Shown: positions 7,212 through 7,224 of the stretch, piece by piece
Layout: the number at the start of each line of letters is the position of its first letter
How positions within the stretch are numbered: the first letter of the stretch is position 1
Origin: Bacteroidales bacterium
GTDB taxonomy: Bacteria; Bacteroidota; Bacteroidia; Bacteroidales; JALTDM01
Length of the DNA stretch: 7,224 nucleotides
NCBI GenBank assembly: GCA_026996635.1
Contig: JALWKH010000078.1
Coordinates: 1-7,224, forward strand
Reading direction: 5' to 3'
Program-made: the position numbers and the translations under genes
The notes under the pieces: generated by a model
Database searches by the model: none
What the model saw: the letters and a program-made list of their open reading frames with translations, nothing else
Told to the model about the DNA's origin: nothing

Positions 7212-7224
7212 CTCGGGTCAAGAT
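7198..7224 (-). CDS. Possible C-terminal tail of an upstream gene (5' partial)
   Basis: Reading the minus strand from the window edge, eight codons (ILTRELLQ) end in TAA at 7200-7198. This would leave about 46 bases before the next promoter box, a normal gap. One other frame on this strand is also open here, so the call rests only on plausible spacing and slightly higher GC. No function can be assigned. Confidence 0.25.
   Translation of the reverse strand: MLTRELLQ

Overview
The window reads as chromosomal DNA from a low-GC member of the Bacteroidota. The evidence is a very large secreted protein with a type IX secretion (T9SS) C-terminal sorting domain, a DnaK of bacteroidete type ending in EEVK, AT-rich start contexts that mostly lack a Shine-Dalgarno sequence, and one exact match to the bacteroidete -7 promoter element TAnnTTTG. 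All four recognisable genes lie on the minus strand, so transcription runs from high to low coordinates. I see no RNA gene, insertion sequence or CRISPR array.

From right to left in transcription order: positions 7198-7224 may hold the last codons of an upstream gene. After a short promoter region comes a two-gene unit, made of a 75-residue protein of unknown function (6886-7113) and, 12 bases later, a 325-residue protein (5896-6873). The latter looks like a DUF6976/FIST-type sensory or signalling protein. A strong intrinsic terminator at 5843-5884 closes this unit. dnaK (3800-5731) follows as a single-gene unit. It has an unusually good ribosome binding site and its own terminator at 3745-3779.

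The left half (1-3678) is one open frame of 1226 codons that runs off the window edge. I translated it codon by codon and it has no internal stop. The order of parts is: signal peptide, N-terminal Asp-box (Ycf48/BNR-like) propeller, four Ig/PKD-like domains, a second propeller built from DxNGNxxW repeats, and a T9SS type A sorting domain that lacks only its last few residues. This is an exported, probably cell-surface, protein.

The genes do not obviously form one pathway. The terminators divide the window into three independent units: the small-protein/FIST-like pair, the chaperone, and the secreted protein. The least described part is the small-protein/FIST-like pair. The most unusual protein architecture is the double-propeller T9SS cargo.
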